A stretch of 64,000 nucleotides of DNA from Ornithinibacillus massiliensis (GTDB lineage: Bacteria > Bacillota > Bacilli > Bacillales > Amphibacillaceae). The position numbers and the translations under genes are program-made. Every line of letters begins with the position of its first letter. Positions within the stretch are counted from its first letter, which is position 1. The DNA is taken from the NCBI RefSeq assembly GCF_018310345.1, contig NZ_JAGXBY010000005.1, forward strand, positions 235,075 to 299,074, written 5' to 3'. Shown here piece after piece: positions 34,862 to 43,257 of the stretch. The notes below the pieces were generated by a model. That model saw only the letters and a program-made list of their open reading frames with translations. It was not told the origin of the DNA and made no database searches.

Positions 34862-34898
34862 GAAACGAAATTAAAGAGGATTTCTTCAATTTCGTTTC
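34862..34898 (-). terminator. Terminator of the phn operon
   Basis: GAAACGAAATT (34862-34872) and AATTTCGTTTC (34888-34898), a perfect 11-bp stem followed on the minus strand by TTTTATT. Confidence 0.75.
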
Positions 34899-34961
34899 CT
34901 GATTAAATGAAAAGTAAGCACCGAACATTGGGTTAGTTCCCACGCGGTTTTTCTTCATTCC

Positions 34962-35762
34962 TTATACTATTTTACGTCTAATTCTAGCAGAAGCAAAATC
35001 AATAATGGTTACAACGATAATGATTCCTAGAAGAATCATACCCATTTCATTCCAGTTACGGTTACTTGATGCGAATACGATCATCGTACCGATACCACCC
35101 GCACCAACAATACCTAGAATGGATGATGCACGAATATCTACCTCAAAGCGGTAAATCGCATAAGATAGGAATTCAGGGATGATTTGTGGAATGACACCAT
35201 AGAATAGAATCTGTATTTTGTTAGCTCCATTAGCTTCCATAGCTTGGACAACATCCATATCGATTGACTCAATAATTTCGGAGAACATTTTACCGAGCAT
35301 ACCGGTTGAGCCGATCGCAATGGCAAGTACCCCAGCAAAGGCATTTGGTCCAACTGCTACTACGAAAAGAATCGCTAAGATTAAATCCGGAAATGCACGA
35401 ATAGCAGATAAAATCCATTTACCGATTACAGAAACAATTTTACCACCCATCATATTTTGCGCTGCTAAGAATGATAGTGGAACAGCAATGATTGCTGCCA
35501 TTAAAGAACCTGCAAAGGCGATAAATACGGTTTCCAGCATGGCAGCTCCTACATCAGCAGCTGCTGCCCAGTCGGGGCTGAATAGTCTTGGAATAACACG
35601 ATGGAAATTATTAATTGCCCTTTCGATCGCTCTTCCCCAATCAATATTAATAGTAGTGAATGTCCACACATATAAGGCTGCTACCAGAATTAAGATTGTA
35701 ATGGTTCGAACCCGTTTAAAGGTAGATTTAGCAGGCTTTGGAGGTAATTGATAATTTTCCAT
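34962..35762 (-). CDS. phnE: Phosphonate-type ABC transporter permease (second PhnE)
   Basis: A 266-residue inner membrane permease. It has one N-terminal helix (about 15-35), then the permease core with LDLILAILFV-like helices and the EAA-type loop around DVVQAMEANGANKIQ. Its start overlaps the stop of the preceding permease (TAATG). With PhnE1 it forms a heterodimeric channel. Confidence 0.9.
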   Translation of the reverse strand: MENYQLPPKPAKSTFKRVRTITILILVAALYVWTFTTINIDWGRAIERAINNFHRVIPRLFSPDWAAAADVGAAMLETVFIAFAGSLMAAIIAVPLSFLAAQNMMGGKIVSVIGKWILSAIRAFPDLILAILFVVAVGPNAFAGVLAIAIGSTGMLGKMFSEIIESIDMDVVQAMEANGANKIQILFYGVIPQIIPEFLSYAIYRFEVDIRASSILGIVGAGGIGTMIVFASSNRNWNEMGMILLGIIIVVTIIDFASARIRRKIV

Positions 35763-36574
35763 TATAACAATGCCTCCCTTAACTTATTACTAATGTACTC
35801 AATGATCAATACCGTTGCGAATATAACTAGGATAATCGTCATGGCATTTGGGTAGTTATAGAACTTAATTTGCTGGTTTAATACTAGCCCGATACCACCA
35901 GCTCCAACCATTCCTAGTACAACAGATGCACGAATATTAATTTCGAATACATATAGTACTAGAGAAGTGAACTGTGGTGCTATTTGAGGTACTAATGAGT
36001 ACCAGATAACTTGAAATACATTTCCCCCAGAAGCTCGCATTGCTTCTAATGGGTTCATATCAACTGACTCAATTGTCTCACTAATCAACTTCGCTAAGAT
36101 ACCTAAAGAGAAAACGGCAAGGGCTAAAATACCAGGGAATACACCAACGCCGAATAATCCTACAAATATTACTGCTAATACTAAATCAGGAATAGTACGT
36201 AATAAATTCAGTAACGTTCTCATGAAATAATATAATGGTTTAAATGTTGTAATGTTTTGTGCTGATAGAACCGCTAATGGTATGGTAATAATTGCTGAAA
36301 TCGTAGTGGCGATAATTGCCATCTTAATGGTTTCTAGCATCGAACTCCAAATCGCTGATAATACGGCGAAATTTGGTGGGAAGAACTTTTCAATAACAAC
36401 GTACATATTTCCTAGAGCGCCACTGAAGCCCCCTACCATATCTTCTTGCGTCTTGATCATACTAAAAATATAGATTCCTAGAATTACAAAAAAGATAATG
36501 GTTACTTGCATTTTAGTTTTCGCAGGGTAAAGAGGTACTGACTTTTGTGTTAATGTGCTATTTTCCTTAGTCAC
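35762..36574 (-). CDS. phnE: Phosphonate-type ABC transporter permease (first PhnE)
   Basis: A 270-residue permease, paralogous to the next gene, with the cytoplasmic loop SVDMNPLEAMRASGGNVFQ that docks to the ATPase. GTG start whose first base is the last base of the phnC stop (TAGTG), with AGAGG just upstream. Two-permease Phn systems occur in several Bacilli. Confidence 0.9.
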   Translation of the reverse strand: MTKENSTLTQKSVPLYPAKTKMQVTIIFFVILGIYIFSMIKTQEDMVGGFSGALGNMYVVIEKFFPPNFAVLSAIWSSMLETIKMAIIATTISAIITIPLAVLSAQNITTFKPLYYFMRTLLNLLRTIPDLVLAVIFVGLFGVGVFPGILALAVFSLGILAKLISETIESVDMNPLEAMRASGGNVFQVIWYSLVPQIAPQFTSLVLYVFEINIRASVVLGMVGAGGIGLVLNQQIKFYNYPNAMTIILVIFATVLIIEYISNKLREALL

Positions 36575-37347
36575 TATTCCTCTGCACCTCCACGCAAGTC
36601 ATCCTCACGAATAGAACGGCCATAAATTTCTTCGAATGTTTTTTCGGTTACTTCTGAGGCGGGTCCGTCAAATACTACTTCTCCAGCGCGCATACCAATG
36701 ATACGATCCGCATATTCCATTGCCATATCTATAAAGTGTAGGTTTACAATGGTTGTAATATTATCTTCTTTATTGATCTTTCTTAAGTACGTCATAACCT
36801 GATGAGAAGTAGGTGGATCCAGTGATGCTACTGGCTCATCCGCTAAAATGTATTTAGGCTTTTGTGTTAATACACGTGCAATACTTACACGCTGTTGTTG
36901 CCCACCACTTAGTTCATCTGCTCTGCTATAAATTTTTTCTGCAATATTAACACGTTTTAAGCTTTCATAAGCTAATGCTTTATCTTCTTTAGAATAAAGA
37001 CTAAAGATGGATCGTAAGGTACCAGTATGTCCTAAACGACCGGCTAGAACGTTCTTATAAACATTTGAACGCTTGACTAAGTTATAATTTTGGAAAATCA
37101 TGCCGACTTTCGTGCGAAGTTTGCGAAGATTGTTACCTTTGAATTTTAAGATATCTTCATTATCTACTAGAAGGGATCCAGAAGTAGGGGTTACCAATCT
37201 ATTAATACTACGAATAAATGTAGACTTTCCGGCACCTGACAATCCAACAATAACAACGAATTCGCCATCATTGATTTTTACATTAATGTTTTTTAAACCT
37301 TCCGTTCCATTAGGATAGACAAGGCCCACATTTTTAAATTCTATCAT
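36574..37347 (-). CDS. phnC: Phosphonate-type ABC transporter ATP-binding protein
   Basis: About 257 residues: Walker A GLSGAGKST, Q-loop MIFQNYNLV, signature LSGGQQQRVSIAR, Walker B ILADEPVASLDP and H-loop VNLHFID typical of PhnC. The ATG at 37347 follows GGAGG by 10 nt; the open frame extends 16 codons further without a better site. It couples ATP hydrolysis to import. Confidence 0.92.
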   Translation of the reverse strand: MIEFKNVGLVYPNGTEGLKNINVKINDGEFVVIVGLSGAGKSTFIRSINRLVTPTSGSLLVDNEDILKFKGNNLRKLRTKVGMIFQNYNLVKRSNVYKNVLAGRLGHTGTLRSIFSLYSKEDKALAYESLKRVNIAEKIYSRADELSGGQQQRVSIARVLTQKPKYILADEPVASLDPPTSHQVMTYLRKINKEDNITTIVNLHFIDMAMEYADRIIGMRAGEVVFDGPASEVTEKTFEEIYGRSIREDDLRGGAEE

Positions 37348-37409
37348 TATAATAAGTCCTCCATTAAAGGCTAAGTTTTTCATATATTGTAACATTTTTC
37401 TACAAAATG

Positions 37410-37456
37410 TAACATAACAAAGGGGAAGTCAACTAACCTTCCCCTTTGTTATGTTA
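37410..37456. terminator. 19-bp hairpin between phnD and phnC
   Basis: TAACATAACAAAGGGGAAG (37410-37428) and CTTCCCCTTTGTTATGTTA (37438-37456), a perfect 19-bp stem with a 9-nt loop. It lies directly after phnD and is followed on the minus strand by only a modest T stretch. It probably stabilises or partly terminates the phnD transcript, so that binding protein is made in excess over the membrane parts. Confidence 0.8.
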
Positions 37457-37474
37457 TTAAACTAGTTACTTCTA

Positions 37475-38431
37475 TTAGAAACCAACAGAATCTTTGAATT
37501 TAGCGTAAGTATCTTTAACTACTTGATACTCTTCATCTTTCGCTTCATCGATAGCATCCCAGTTGTAAACATCGTTCATGATTTGAATCATATCTTCATC
37601 ATCGTTAAAGGATAAGAAAGTATCTTTAATTTTTTGAACAAACTCTTTGTCTAGTTCTTTCGTTACAGAGATTGTGTCGTTAGGAATATCTTCTGTGTAT
37701 GTTAAAACTTTTAATTTCTCCATGATATCTGGATATTCTTCTTCAAGTTCAGTACGTACATCGTCGAAAGTAGTAGCAACATCAGCATCACCTTCATAAA
37801 CAAGGATTGCTGCGTTATCATGTCCACCAGCTTGTCTTGTACCATTAAAGAAATCAGTTTCCAACTCAGCAGTAGTCGCAATGTCAAACTCTTCCATTAA
37901 TTGGTTTGCAGGGAATAAATAACCAGAAGTTGAACCTTGGTCAGCATATGCCCAAACTTTTCCTCTTAAATCTTCAAGGCTTTCAATACCAGAATCAGCA
38001 CGTACTACGTATTGTGCTTTGTAAGTACCTGATCCATAACGGATAGATTTTAAGATTACTTCAACGTCATATTGCTCATTTGCAAGAACATATCCGAATG
38101 CAGGGATAAAACCAACATGTACTTGGTTAGCACCCATTGCTTCAACTAGTGCATTGTAGTCTGTCATAACTTGACTTTTAACTTCAATATCAAGCTCTTC
38201 ACCTAAGCGGTTAGCTAAAGGTTCTACAGTATCTGCAATATTATCTGAATCCTGAGACGGTACGAAACCAATTACTAATGTATCAGGAACCATTCCTTCA
38301 CTTGCTTCTTCTTTTTTTGAATCTCCTGATGTATTTTCGTCTGATGATTTTTTTTCATCACCAGAGCCTCCACATGCTGCAAGTACAAGTGCTAGTCCGA
38401 GAATAAGCACTAGACCATAAAGTTTCTTCAT
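37475..38431 (-). CDS. phnD: Phosphate/phosphonate-type ABC transporter substrate-binding lipoprotein
   Basis: A 318-residue lipoprotein. Signal with lipobox LAAC (Cys20), a Ser/Glu/Lys-rich linker, then a PhnD-type periplasmic binding fold with LVIGFVPSQD, GANQVHVGFIPAFGYV and GKVWAYADQGSTSGYLFP motifs. Ligands in the family are phosphonates, phosphite or phosphate esters; no C-P lyase or phosphonatase is in the window. Ribosome binding site AGGAGGGT. Confidence 0.9.
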   Translation of the reverse strand: MKKLYGLVLILGLALVLAACGGSGDEKKSSDENTSGDSKKEEASEGMVPDTLVIGFVPSQDSDNIADTVEPLANRLGEELDIEVKSQVMTDYNALVEAMGANQVHVGFIPAFGYVLANEQYDVEVILKSIRYGSGTYKAQYVVRADSGIESLEDLRGKVWAYADQGSTSGYLFPANQLMEEFDIATTAELETDFFNGTRQAGGHDNAAILVYEGDADVATTFDDVRTELEEEYPDIMEKLKVLTYTEDIPNDTISVTKELDKEFVQKIKDTFLSFNDDEDMIQIMNDVYNWDAIDEAKDEEYQVVKDTYAKFKDSVGF

Positions 38432-38498
38432 TGTGACCCTCCTAAAAAATATAAAGATTATTTTTTTCTTACTATTTTATTAAATAACAAAATACTAG

Positions 38499-38515
38499 AA
38501 AAAGCTAGGCTTTTT
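38499..38515. repeat. Short hairpin in the phnD/ABC divergent region
   Basis: AAAAAGC (38499-38505), TAG, GCTTTTT (38509-38515). It lies in the phnD leader side and is too AT-rich for a confident terminator. Confidence 0.4.
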
Positions 38516-38524
38516 TTGTGTAAT

Positions 38525-38552
38525 TTACACTATTTTTACACGTTTTTTACAA
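38525..38552. promoter_or_regulatory. Three 11-bp-phased TTACA repeats (PhoP- or WalR-type box)
   Basis: TTACAC at 38525 and 38536 and TTACAA at 38547, a strict 11-bp period. On the plus strand this matches the PhoP pattern (TTHACA with about 5-bp spacers). On the minus strand it reads TGTAAA three times with 5-bp spacers, the WalR pattern. It lies between phnD and the ABC exporter genes. Confidence 0.7.
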
Positions 38553-38571
38553 AAAACGACAAAAAACGATG

Positions 38572-38577
38572 TATAAT
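38572..38577 (+). promoter_or_regulatory. -10 box of the EcsAB-like operon
   Basis: Perfect TATAAT at 38572-38577. The phased repeats end about 20 bp upstream, at the -35 position, so they could activate this promoter. Confidence 0.6.
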
Positions 38578-38673
38578 ATTCGGATTTTACCGTAATTAGT
38601 GTGGCATATTGTTGAAATTGAAACCTTTTTATTAAAATATCGTAATAGTAAAGGAAAGAGAGGATGATAGAAA

Positions 38674-39369
38674 ATGAACGTGTTAGATGTCCATGAATTA
38701 CATGTTGACGTGCTTTCTACTAGATTATTAAATAATGTTTCGTTTTCGATAGAGAAGGGGTCTGTTGTTGCATTGGTTGGGCATAATGGAGCAGGTAAAT
38801 CTACCTTAATGAAGACGATAATGGGGATTCAGGAAAAATCAAATGGAGAAATAACGCTTGAGAAAACCTATAGTCAAGATAAACATTTTCTCGAATTTAA
38901 ACGGAGAATAGCGTTTATTCCAGAAGAGCCATTATTAATGTCGGAGCTAACCGCTATGCAACATTTTCAATTGTACGGTAAGAGCTATGGTATTCAAGAA
39001 GGCGAGCTAATGAAACGAATAGAGCGATATATAGAAGGGTTTGAATTAACAGGGAAGTTGGATGAATACCCAGAGTCATTATCGAAAGGGATGCGACAAA
39101 AGGTACAAACGATTTGTGCCATGCTTCCCGATGTTCCCCTTCTATTAATTGATGAGCCTTTTATGGGACTTGATATATATGCGATAGATTACTTTGAAGA
39201 ATTGTTAAAGGAAAAGATAGCGAATGGAACGGCTATACTTCTAACCACGCATCAATTGGAACGGGTTAAAGGACTTGCTAACCAATTTATCATGCTTCAG
39301 GAAGGAGAGTTATTACATAAAGGATTAATTGAAGAGTTTGAAACGATTAAGAGGAGAAGTGATGTGTAA
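38674..39369 (+). CDS. ABC transporter ATP-binding protein (EcsA-like)
   Basis: A 231-residue ATPase of the EcsA/BcrA type. It contains Walker A GHNGAGKST, an unusual signature LSKGMRQKVQ (as in Ecs and export-type ATPases), Walker B LLLIDEPFMGLD and H-loop TTHQLE. GAGAGGATG precedes the ATG. Its stop overlaps the next gene (TAATG). It should drive a membrane export process together with the EcsB-like partner; substrate unknown. Confidence 0.87.
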   Translation: MNVLDVHELHVDVLSTRLLNNVSFSIEKGSVVALVGHNGAGKSTLMKTIMGIQEKSNGEITLEKTYSQDKHFLEFKRRIAFIPEEPLLMSELTAMQHFQLYGKSYGIQEGELMKRIERYIEGFELTGKLDEYPESLSKGMRQKVQTICAMLPDVPLLLIDEPFMGLDIYAIDYFEELLKEKIANGTAILLTTHQLERVKGLANQFIMLQEGELLHKGLIEEFETIKRRSDV

Positions 39370-40766
39370 TGAATAATGCTTCTTCTTGGCAAGCATATTG
39401 GTTAATTAGACGAGGCAGGGCCCGCAAGAAGATGAAAGTATATAAGAAAATGATGGCGCTGTCCTTTGACTTAACAACAAGCCTCTATTCTTTAATTGTT
39501 GGTGGATACGTGTTTGCTAGCATTTTTATCTTTAATGATTTTTTAGCAGCTTATCAAGATCAGTTTCTATTCATTGAGGAACAGCTAACCGAAAGATTTT
39601 GGCTCATATTTTCTATTCTTCCTTTACGCTATGTGTTTCAGTCCTTTCGTAATCCTGGCATTTTGATTACTAGTTCTGAGTATCAATTAGCTATGCTTCC
39701 ATATGAAATGAAGCGAATTGTTCTCTTTACAGCACTTGAGAAGTGGGTAAAGCTACTATTGAAATACGCTATCGTTAGTGCTGCTATCATTTTAATTACC
39801 CCGATTAAACCAGAAATTATCGTTGTATATTTAGCTGTGTTTTGGTTGATTGAGTTGCTCATGACGATTCCACAATGGAAGCTTTTTCAAGTGAGGTTTA
39901 TACCTAGGTTCATCCTTTTCGTTGTACTTATATTGGTTAACTTTTTAGGAACGGTAACCCAAGTAAATATGATTATTAGTTTTATTGTGTTCACTATCGT
40001 TGTGCTCAGTAATTTTCTACTATTTAAACGAATGTTCACCAATATCAATTGGGGAAGAGTGACAGAGGTAAATGATTTCTTAGTCTGGAATATGCCTGCC
40101 GTTTCAAAAGCTACGAAAGTGAAATTTAAACGGCAAAGAAAGCACAATTTATTTTTGAATAGAGCATCTAGAAAGAAGCCATTTGTTTATACAGACTCTG
40201 CTATCTATAGAAGGCTATGGTTACAGCATTTTAGAGGGAATATAGAATATATCGTACAAGTTATTGGTGGCTTAGTATTGGCCATTACAGTTTTATCCTT
40301 CTTTAATGAGTTTCTAGGCATGATTTTAATCGCTTTAAGTATCCATATCTATACTGCCTTTTGTGCAAGTTTGTTTGTCGATCGGTTTCACTCAGGTATT
40401 GTGCAAGTATTGCCTTGGAATATCGAAAGCTACCGTAGGACGATGAGGCGTTGGGCAATAATTGGTTTTATTCCAGTTCTGATTCCTATTACAATCATTG
40501 CGGTTATCCTGTATTCTTGGTGGTCGATTACCTTCTTACTGTTGGTAATTAGCTTATATATGATTCATTACATGAGCAAGATGGACAATGCATTTGAAAG
40601 TCTTAACAAAAGGTTAGTGCAATTTTCCATCAAAGGTGTGATCGCTTTTGGTAGCTTAGGAATTATTATCGCCTGCCATACTAATCCGCATTATTCCGCT
40701 GTATCAATAGTGATTTTACTATATGGTTTTATACAGCTAAAATTTCGTAAGAGCAAGACATCATGA
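39369..40766 (+). CDS. ABC transporter membrane protein (EcsB-like)
   Basis: A 465-residue polytopic protein. The N-terminus (AYWLIRRGRARKKMKVYKKM) is basic as in EcsB, followed by about ten hydrophobic segments and a large cytoplasmic loop around 235-275. It is longer than the roughly 400-residue EcsB and diverged, so it looks like a paralogue and not ecsB itself. It is translationally coupled to the ATPase. Confidence 0.82.
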   Translation: MNNASSWQAYWLIRRGRARKKMKVYKKMMALSFDLTTSLYSLIVGGYVFASIFIFNDFLAAYQDQFLFIEEQLTERFWLIFSILPLRYVFQSFRNPGILITSSEYQLAMLPYEMKRIVLFTALEKWVKLLLKYAIVSAAIILITPIKPEIIVVYLAVFWLIELLMTIPQWKLFQVRFIPRFILFVVLILVNFLGTVTQVNMIISFIVFTIVVLSNFLLFKRMFTNINWGRVTEVNDFLVWNMPAVSKATKVKFKRQRKHNLFLNRASRKKPFVYTDSAIYRRLWLQHFRGNIEYIVQVIGGLVLAITVLSFFNEFLGMILIALSIHIYTAFCASLFVDRFHSGIVQVLPWNIESYRRTMRRWAIIGFIPVLIPITIIAVILYSWWSITFLLLVISLYMIHYMSKMDNAFESLNKRLVQFSIKGVIAFGSLGIIIACHTNPHYSAVSIVILLYGFIQLKFRKSKTS

Positions 40767-40837
40767 AAAGCTTACCACTTTAGAAATATGAATAGATTCT
40801 TGCGGGGGGAGTAGTCACCGTGAGAGGAATGTGATGA

Positions 40838-40875
40838 CTCTAGTCTGCTTGTAAAGCATTACTAGCAGACTAGAG
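40838..40875. repeat. Perfect 12-bp stem downstream of the EcsB-like gene
   Basis: CTCTAGTCTGCT (40838-40849) and AGCAGACTAGAG (40864-40875), with a 14-nt loop and no T tract. The preceding AGTCAC...GTGATGACT segment can pair imperfectly as a second stem. It is either a non-canonical 3' end or a structured RNA. Confidence 0.55.
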
Positions 40876-40991
40876 ATATAAGAGTTGTTCCAATAATGAT
40901 AATTTCCTCCAACACAATAAGCTAATAACACACAAAACATTAGCTATCTGCATAAATTATAGAAAAAGGCTAAGGAAAGGGTGTGTTATTT

Positions 40992-41369
40992 ATGCGACAA
41001 TTTGGTTACCCTCCATACCAACAACCGGTAAATCCGCCTAATTACTACCATCATCAGCCAACCCAACAACCTTTCCAATCGACTCCATATCAACAGCACT
41101 ATGTAAACCTATATGAACAGTATCAATCACCATTTGAACAATTTGCCAAACCAAAGCAACCACAGGACTGGTATGCTAATTTGGACCAATCCCAAGGAGC
41201 TAATCAACAAGCCCAGCAACAAAATGCAACAACGACGCCATTCCAAAATCAAGGTGGGCAAGTGAATTTAGATAAGGTGTTAACTACTGTGAGCCAAATT
41301 GCAAACACATATCATCAAGTATCGCCAATTCTCAAACAATTTGGCGACTTTATGAAAACTTTCCGTTAA
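40992..41369 (+). CDS. YppG-like Gln/Pro-rich protein
   Basis: About 125 residues. The N-terminal two-thirds are rich in Gln, Pro, Tyr and Asn (PYQQPVNPP, QPTQQPF), and the C-terminus is an ordered helix-prone segment (VNLDKVLTTVSQIANTYHQ...LKQFGDFMKTFR). Layout and length fit the YppG family of Bacilli, some of which are spore or coat associated; the function is unknown. The ATG at 40992 is preferred over the GTG at 40983, which is too near the GGAAAGG site. Confidence 0.75.
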   Translation: MRQFGYPPYQQPVNPPNYYHHQPTQQPFQSTPYQQHYVNLYEQYQSPFEQFAKPKQPQDWYANLDQSQGANQQAQQQNATTTPFQNQGGQVNLDKVLTTVSQIANTYHQVSPILKQFGDFMKTFR

Positions 41370-41491
41370 TGAAATGCGATTATTTACAAGGCGGGAATAG
41401 AGAGCTAACTGAATTAATTTCGCTTAATTAGGGCAAAAGAAAAGTACACGTAAGCTCTTTAATACGTTTTTCATAAAGGAGAATAAATCAC

Positions 41492-42205
41492 ATGATAGCT
41501 TGTTTAATTATTCATGGCTTTACTGGTGGGCCCCATGAACTGGAGCCATTAACAGATTATTTACAAGAACATACAGATTGGCATATCTCAGTTCCGACTT
41601 TACCTGGACATGGGAAAAAGTTAGCTCTTGAAAATGTAAATTATAAGAGTTGGATTGATTCTGCAGAAGCTTCCTTAAATCATTTAAAGGAAAAATATGA
41701 TGAGATTTATCTTATTGGCTTTTCAATGGGGGGAATGATAGCCGCGTATTTAGCAGCTAAATATAAAGTTGAAAAGCTAGTATTGTTAGCTACTGCAGGA
41801 AAGTACTTATCGTTGAAGCGTATTAGTGTTGACATCGGGGATGTCATTAAAGATGGCATTACTGGAAAACTTGGGCAAAATAAGCTATATCGTCATTACA
41901 AAAGGAAGTTAGGCAGTGTCCCGTTAAAGGCTAATATTGAGTTTTTAAAGCTGGTTAAGTTGACGAGAAAATATCTTAAAAATGTGGAGTCACCAGTTTT
42001 GATTGCACAGGGACAGATGGATAGCTTAGTACCGTATAAGACTGCATATTATTTAGATAAGGAAATTCCTGCGAAATGGAAGGAAGTTGTGTTTTTTGAG
42101 CGGTCTAGACATTTAATCTGTTTAGGCAATGATAAGGATGCTCTGAATCGGATAGTATTTGAGTTTTTGGAACGGCCGGTTGAACGTAGTGAAGTTTTAA
42201 TATAG
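41492..42205 (+). CDS. Alpha/beta hydrolase, carboxylesterase type
   Basis: A 237-residue serine hydrolase: oxyanion region IHGFTGGPHE, nucleophile elbow GFSMGG, acid in QGQMDSLVP and histidine in RSRHLI. The layout matches small Est30/YvaK-type carboxylesterases and monoacylglycerol lipases that cleave short acyl esters in the cytoplasm. AAAGGAG precedes the ATG. It ends at a strong terminator. Confidence 0.87.
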   Translation: MIACLIIHGFTGGPHELEPLTDYLQEHTDWHISVPTLPGHGKKLALENVNYKSWIDSAEASLNHLKEKYDEIYLIGFSMGGMIAAYLAAKYKVEKLVLLATAGKYLSLKRISVDIGDVIKDGITGKLGQNKLYRHYKRKLGSVPLKANIEFLKLVKLTRKYLKNVESPVLIAQGQMDSLVPYKTAYYLDKEIPAKWKEVVFFERSRHLICLGNDKDALNRIVFEFLERPVERSEVLI

Positions 42206-42268
42206 CTAAGCGTAAAGGATTATGATTAGATCTTCTGACAAGGATAATGGCGATCCCAAATTAAAAGA

Positions 42269-42306
42269 AGAGATTGAGACTTTTCATTTTGTCTCAATCT
42301 CTTTAT
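42269..42306. terminator. Terminator after the esterase gene
   Basis: AAGAGATTGAGAC (42269-42281) and GTCTCAATCTCTT (42292-42304), a perfect 13-bp stem. It can serve the convergent degV-like gene as well. Confidence 0.85.
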
Positions 42307-42324
42307 TGAATCGTAGTTGTTAAT

Positions 42325-43179
42325 TTAATCCCTAAAGAAAGAAATAACTAAAGCTCCTTCTCCGCCATAGGTAGAGATTAATGGACCCATTTCTGTTAAA
42401 TATGTTTCCTTAAATTGATATTTCGTTTTTATATCATGTAATACGGACTTGGCACGTTCAGCTGCGTTGTAATGGGTCATGACTAATATTTTATCTTCAA
42501 ATGTCTTCGCATATTCCCCAATTTGATCGACAAAACGACGGATGGACTTTTTGTCACCTCGTACCTTTTCGGCGACCTCAATCGTTCCTTCATCACTAGC
42601 CTTCATCAACAGCTTAATATTAAGTGTTTTTGCTAACGTTCCTTTCACCTTATCAATTCGGCCTCCTAGGACCAAGTTTTCTAATGTTTTTAATACGAAT
42701 AGGGTTGCCGTCTGCTTAACTTTACTGTTCAGGTGAAGAACTAGCTCCTCCAGTGAATAATTCTCTTGTATCTTCTGATATGCCTCGAAAAGGAGCAATG
42801 CTTGCCCCGCAGAGGCTGTACGAGCGTTTATGACTTCGATTTTTCTATCAGGTTCTTCTTCTAATAGTAATTGCTTCCCGGCTACAGCGTTTTCATAAGT
42901 ACTACTTAAACCACTCGATAAACTAATCATTAAAATCGGCTTAGCAGGATCAATCTCTTTATATCCTTCATAAAAATCATTAGGACTAGGTGCTGCTGAA
43001 CGGGGAAGTTCTTTTGTTTCTTCAATTTTTTTAAAGAAGCTAGGGAGATCAAGTTCTACACCGCTTTTATATTGCGTATCCTTAAAGTTTAAATATAATG
43101 AAATCACTTTAATATCGGCAAGTTCCATAAGCTCCTTCGGAATATCTGCACCGCCATCAGTCATTAATTGAATTGACAT
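42325..43179 (-). CDS. DegV family protein (fatty acid-binding FakB type)
   Basis: A 284-residue DegV domain protein beginning IQLMTDGGADIPKE, with the fatty acid-binding motifs PRSAAPSPNDF and SLSSGLSSTYENA. Family members bind a fatty acid and present it to the kinase FakA for phosphorylation and membrane lipid incorporation. No fakA lies next to it. AAGGTG precedes the ATG. Confidence 0.88.
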   Translation of the reverse strand: MSIQLMTDGGADIPKELMELADIKVISLYLNFKDTQYKSGVELDLPSFFKKIEETKELPRSAAPSPNDFYEGYKEIDPAKPILMISLSSGLSSTYENAVAGKQLLLEEEPDRKIEVINARTASAGQALLLFEAYQKIQENYSLEELVLHLNSKVKQTATLFVLKTLENLVLGGRIDKVKGTLAKTLNIKLLMKASDEGTIEVAEKVRGDKKSIRRFVDQIGEYAKTFEDKILVMTHYNAAERAKSVLHDIKTKYQFKETYLTEMGPLISTYGGEGALVISFFRD

Positions 43180-43257
43180 TGAATCACCTTATTTCTTTGG
43201 TTTTAACGTATATTGCTATTATTATATCGTTTATTTACTTGTAAACCTAGTGATATC

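Noticed and set aside
34749..34958. 69-codon minus-strand frame between phnE and the nucleotidase gene
   Set aside because: It runs through the 11-bp terminator hairpin, has no ribosome binding site and no recognisable protein pattern.
35218..35751. 177-codon plus-strand frame opposite phnE
   Set aside because: It is the antisense shadow of a well supported permease gene; composition (Ile/Ala/Thr-rich) is that of a reverse-complemented membrane protein.
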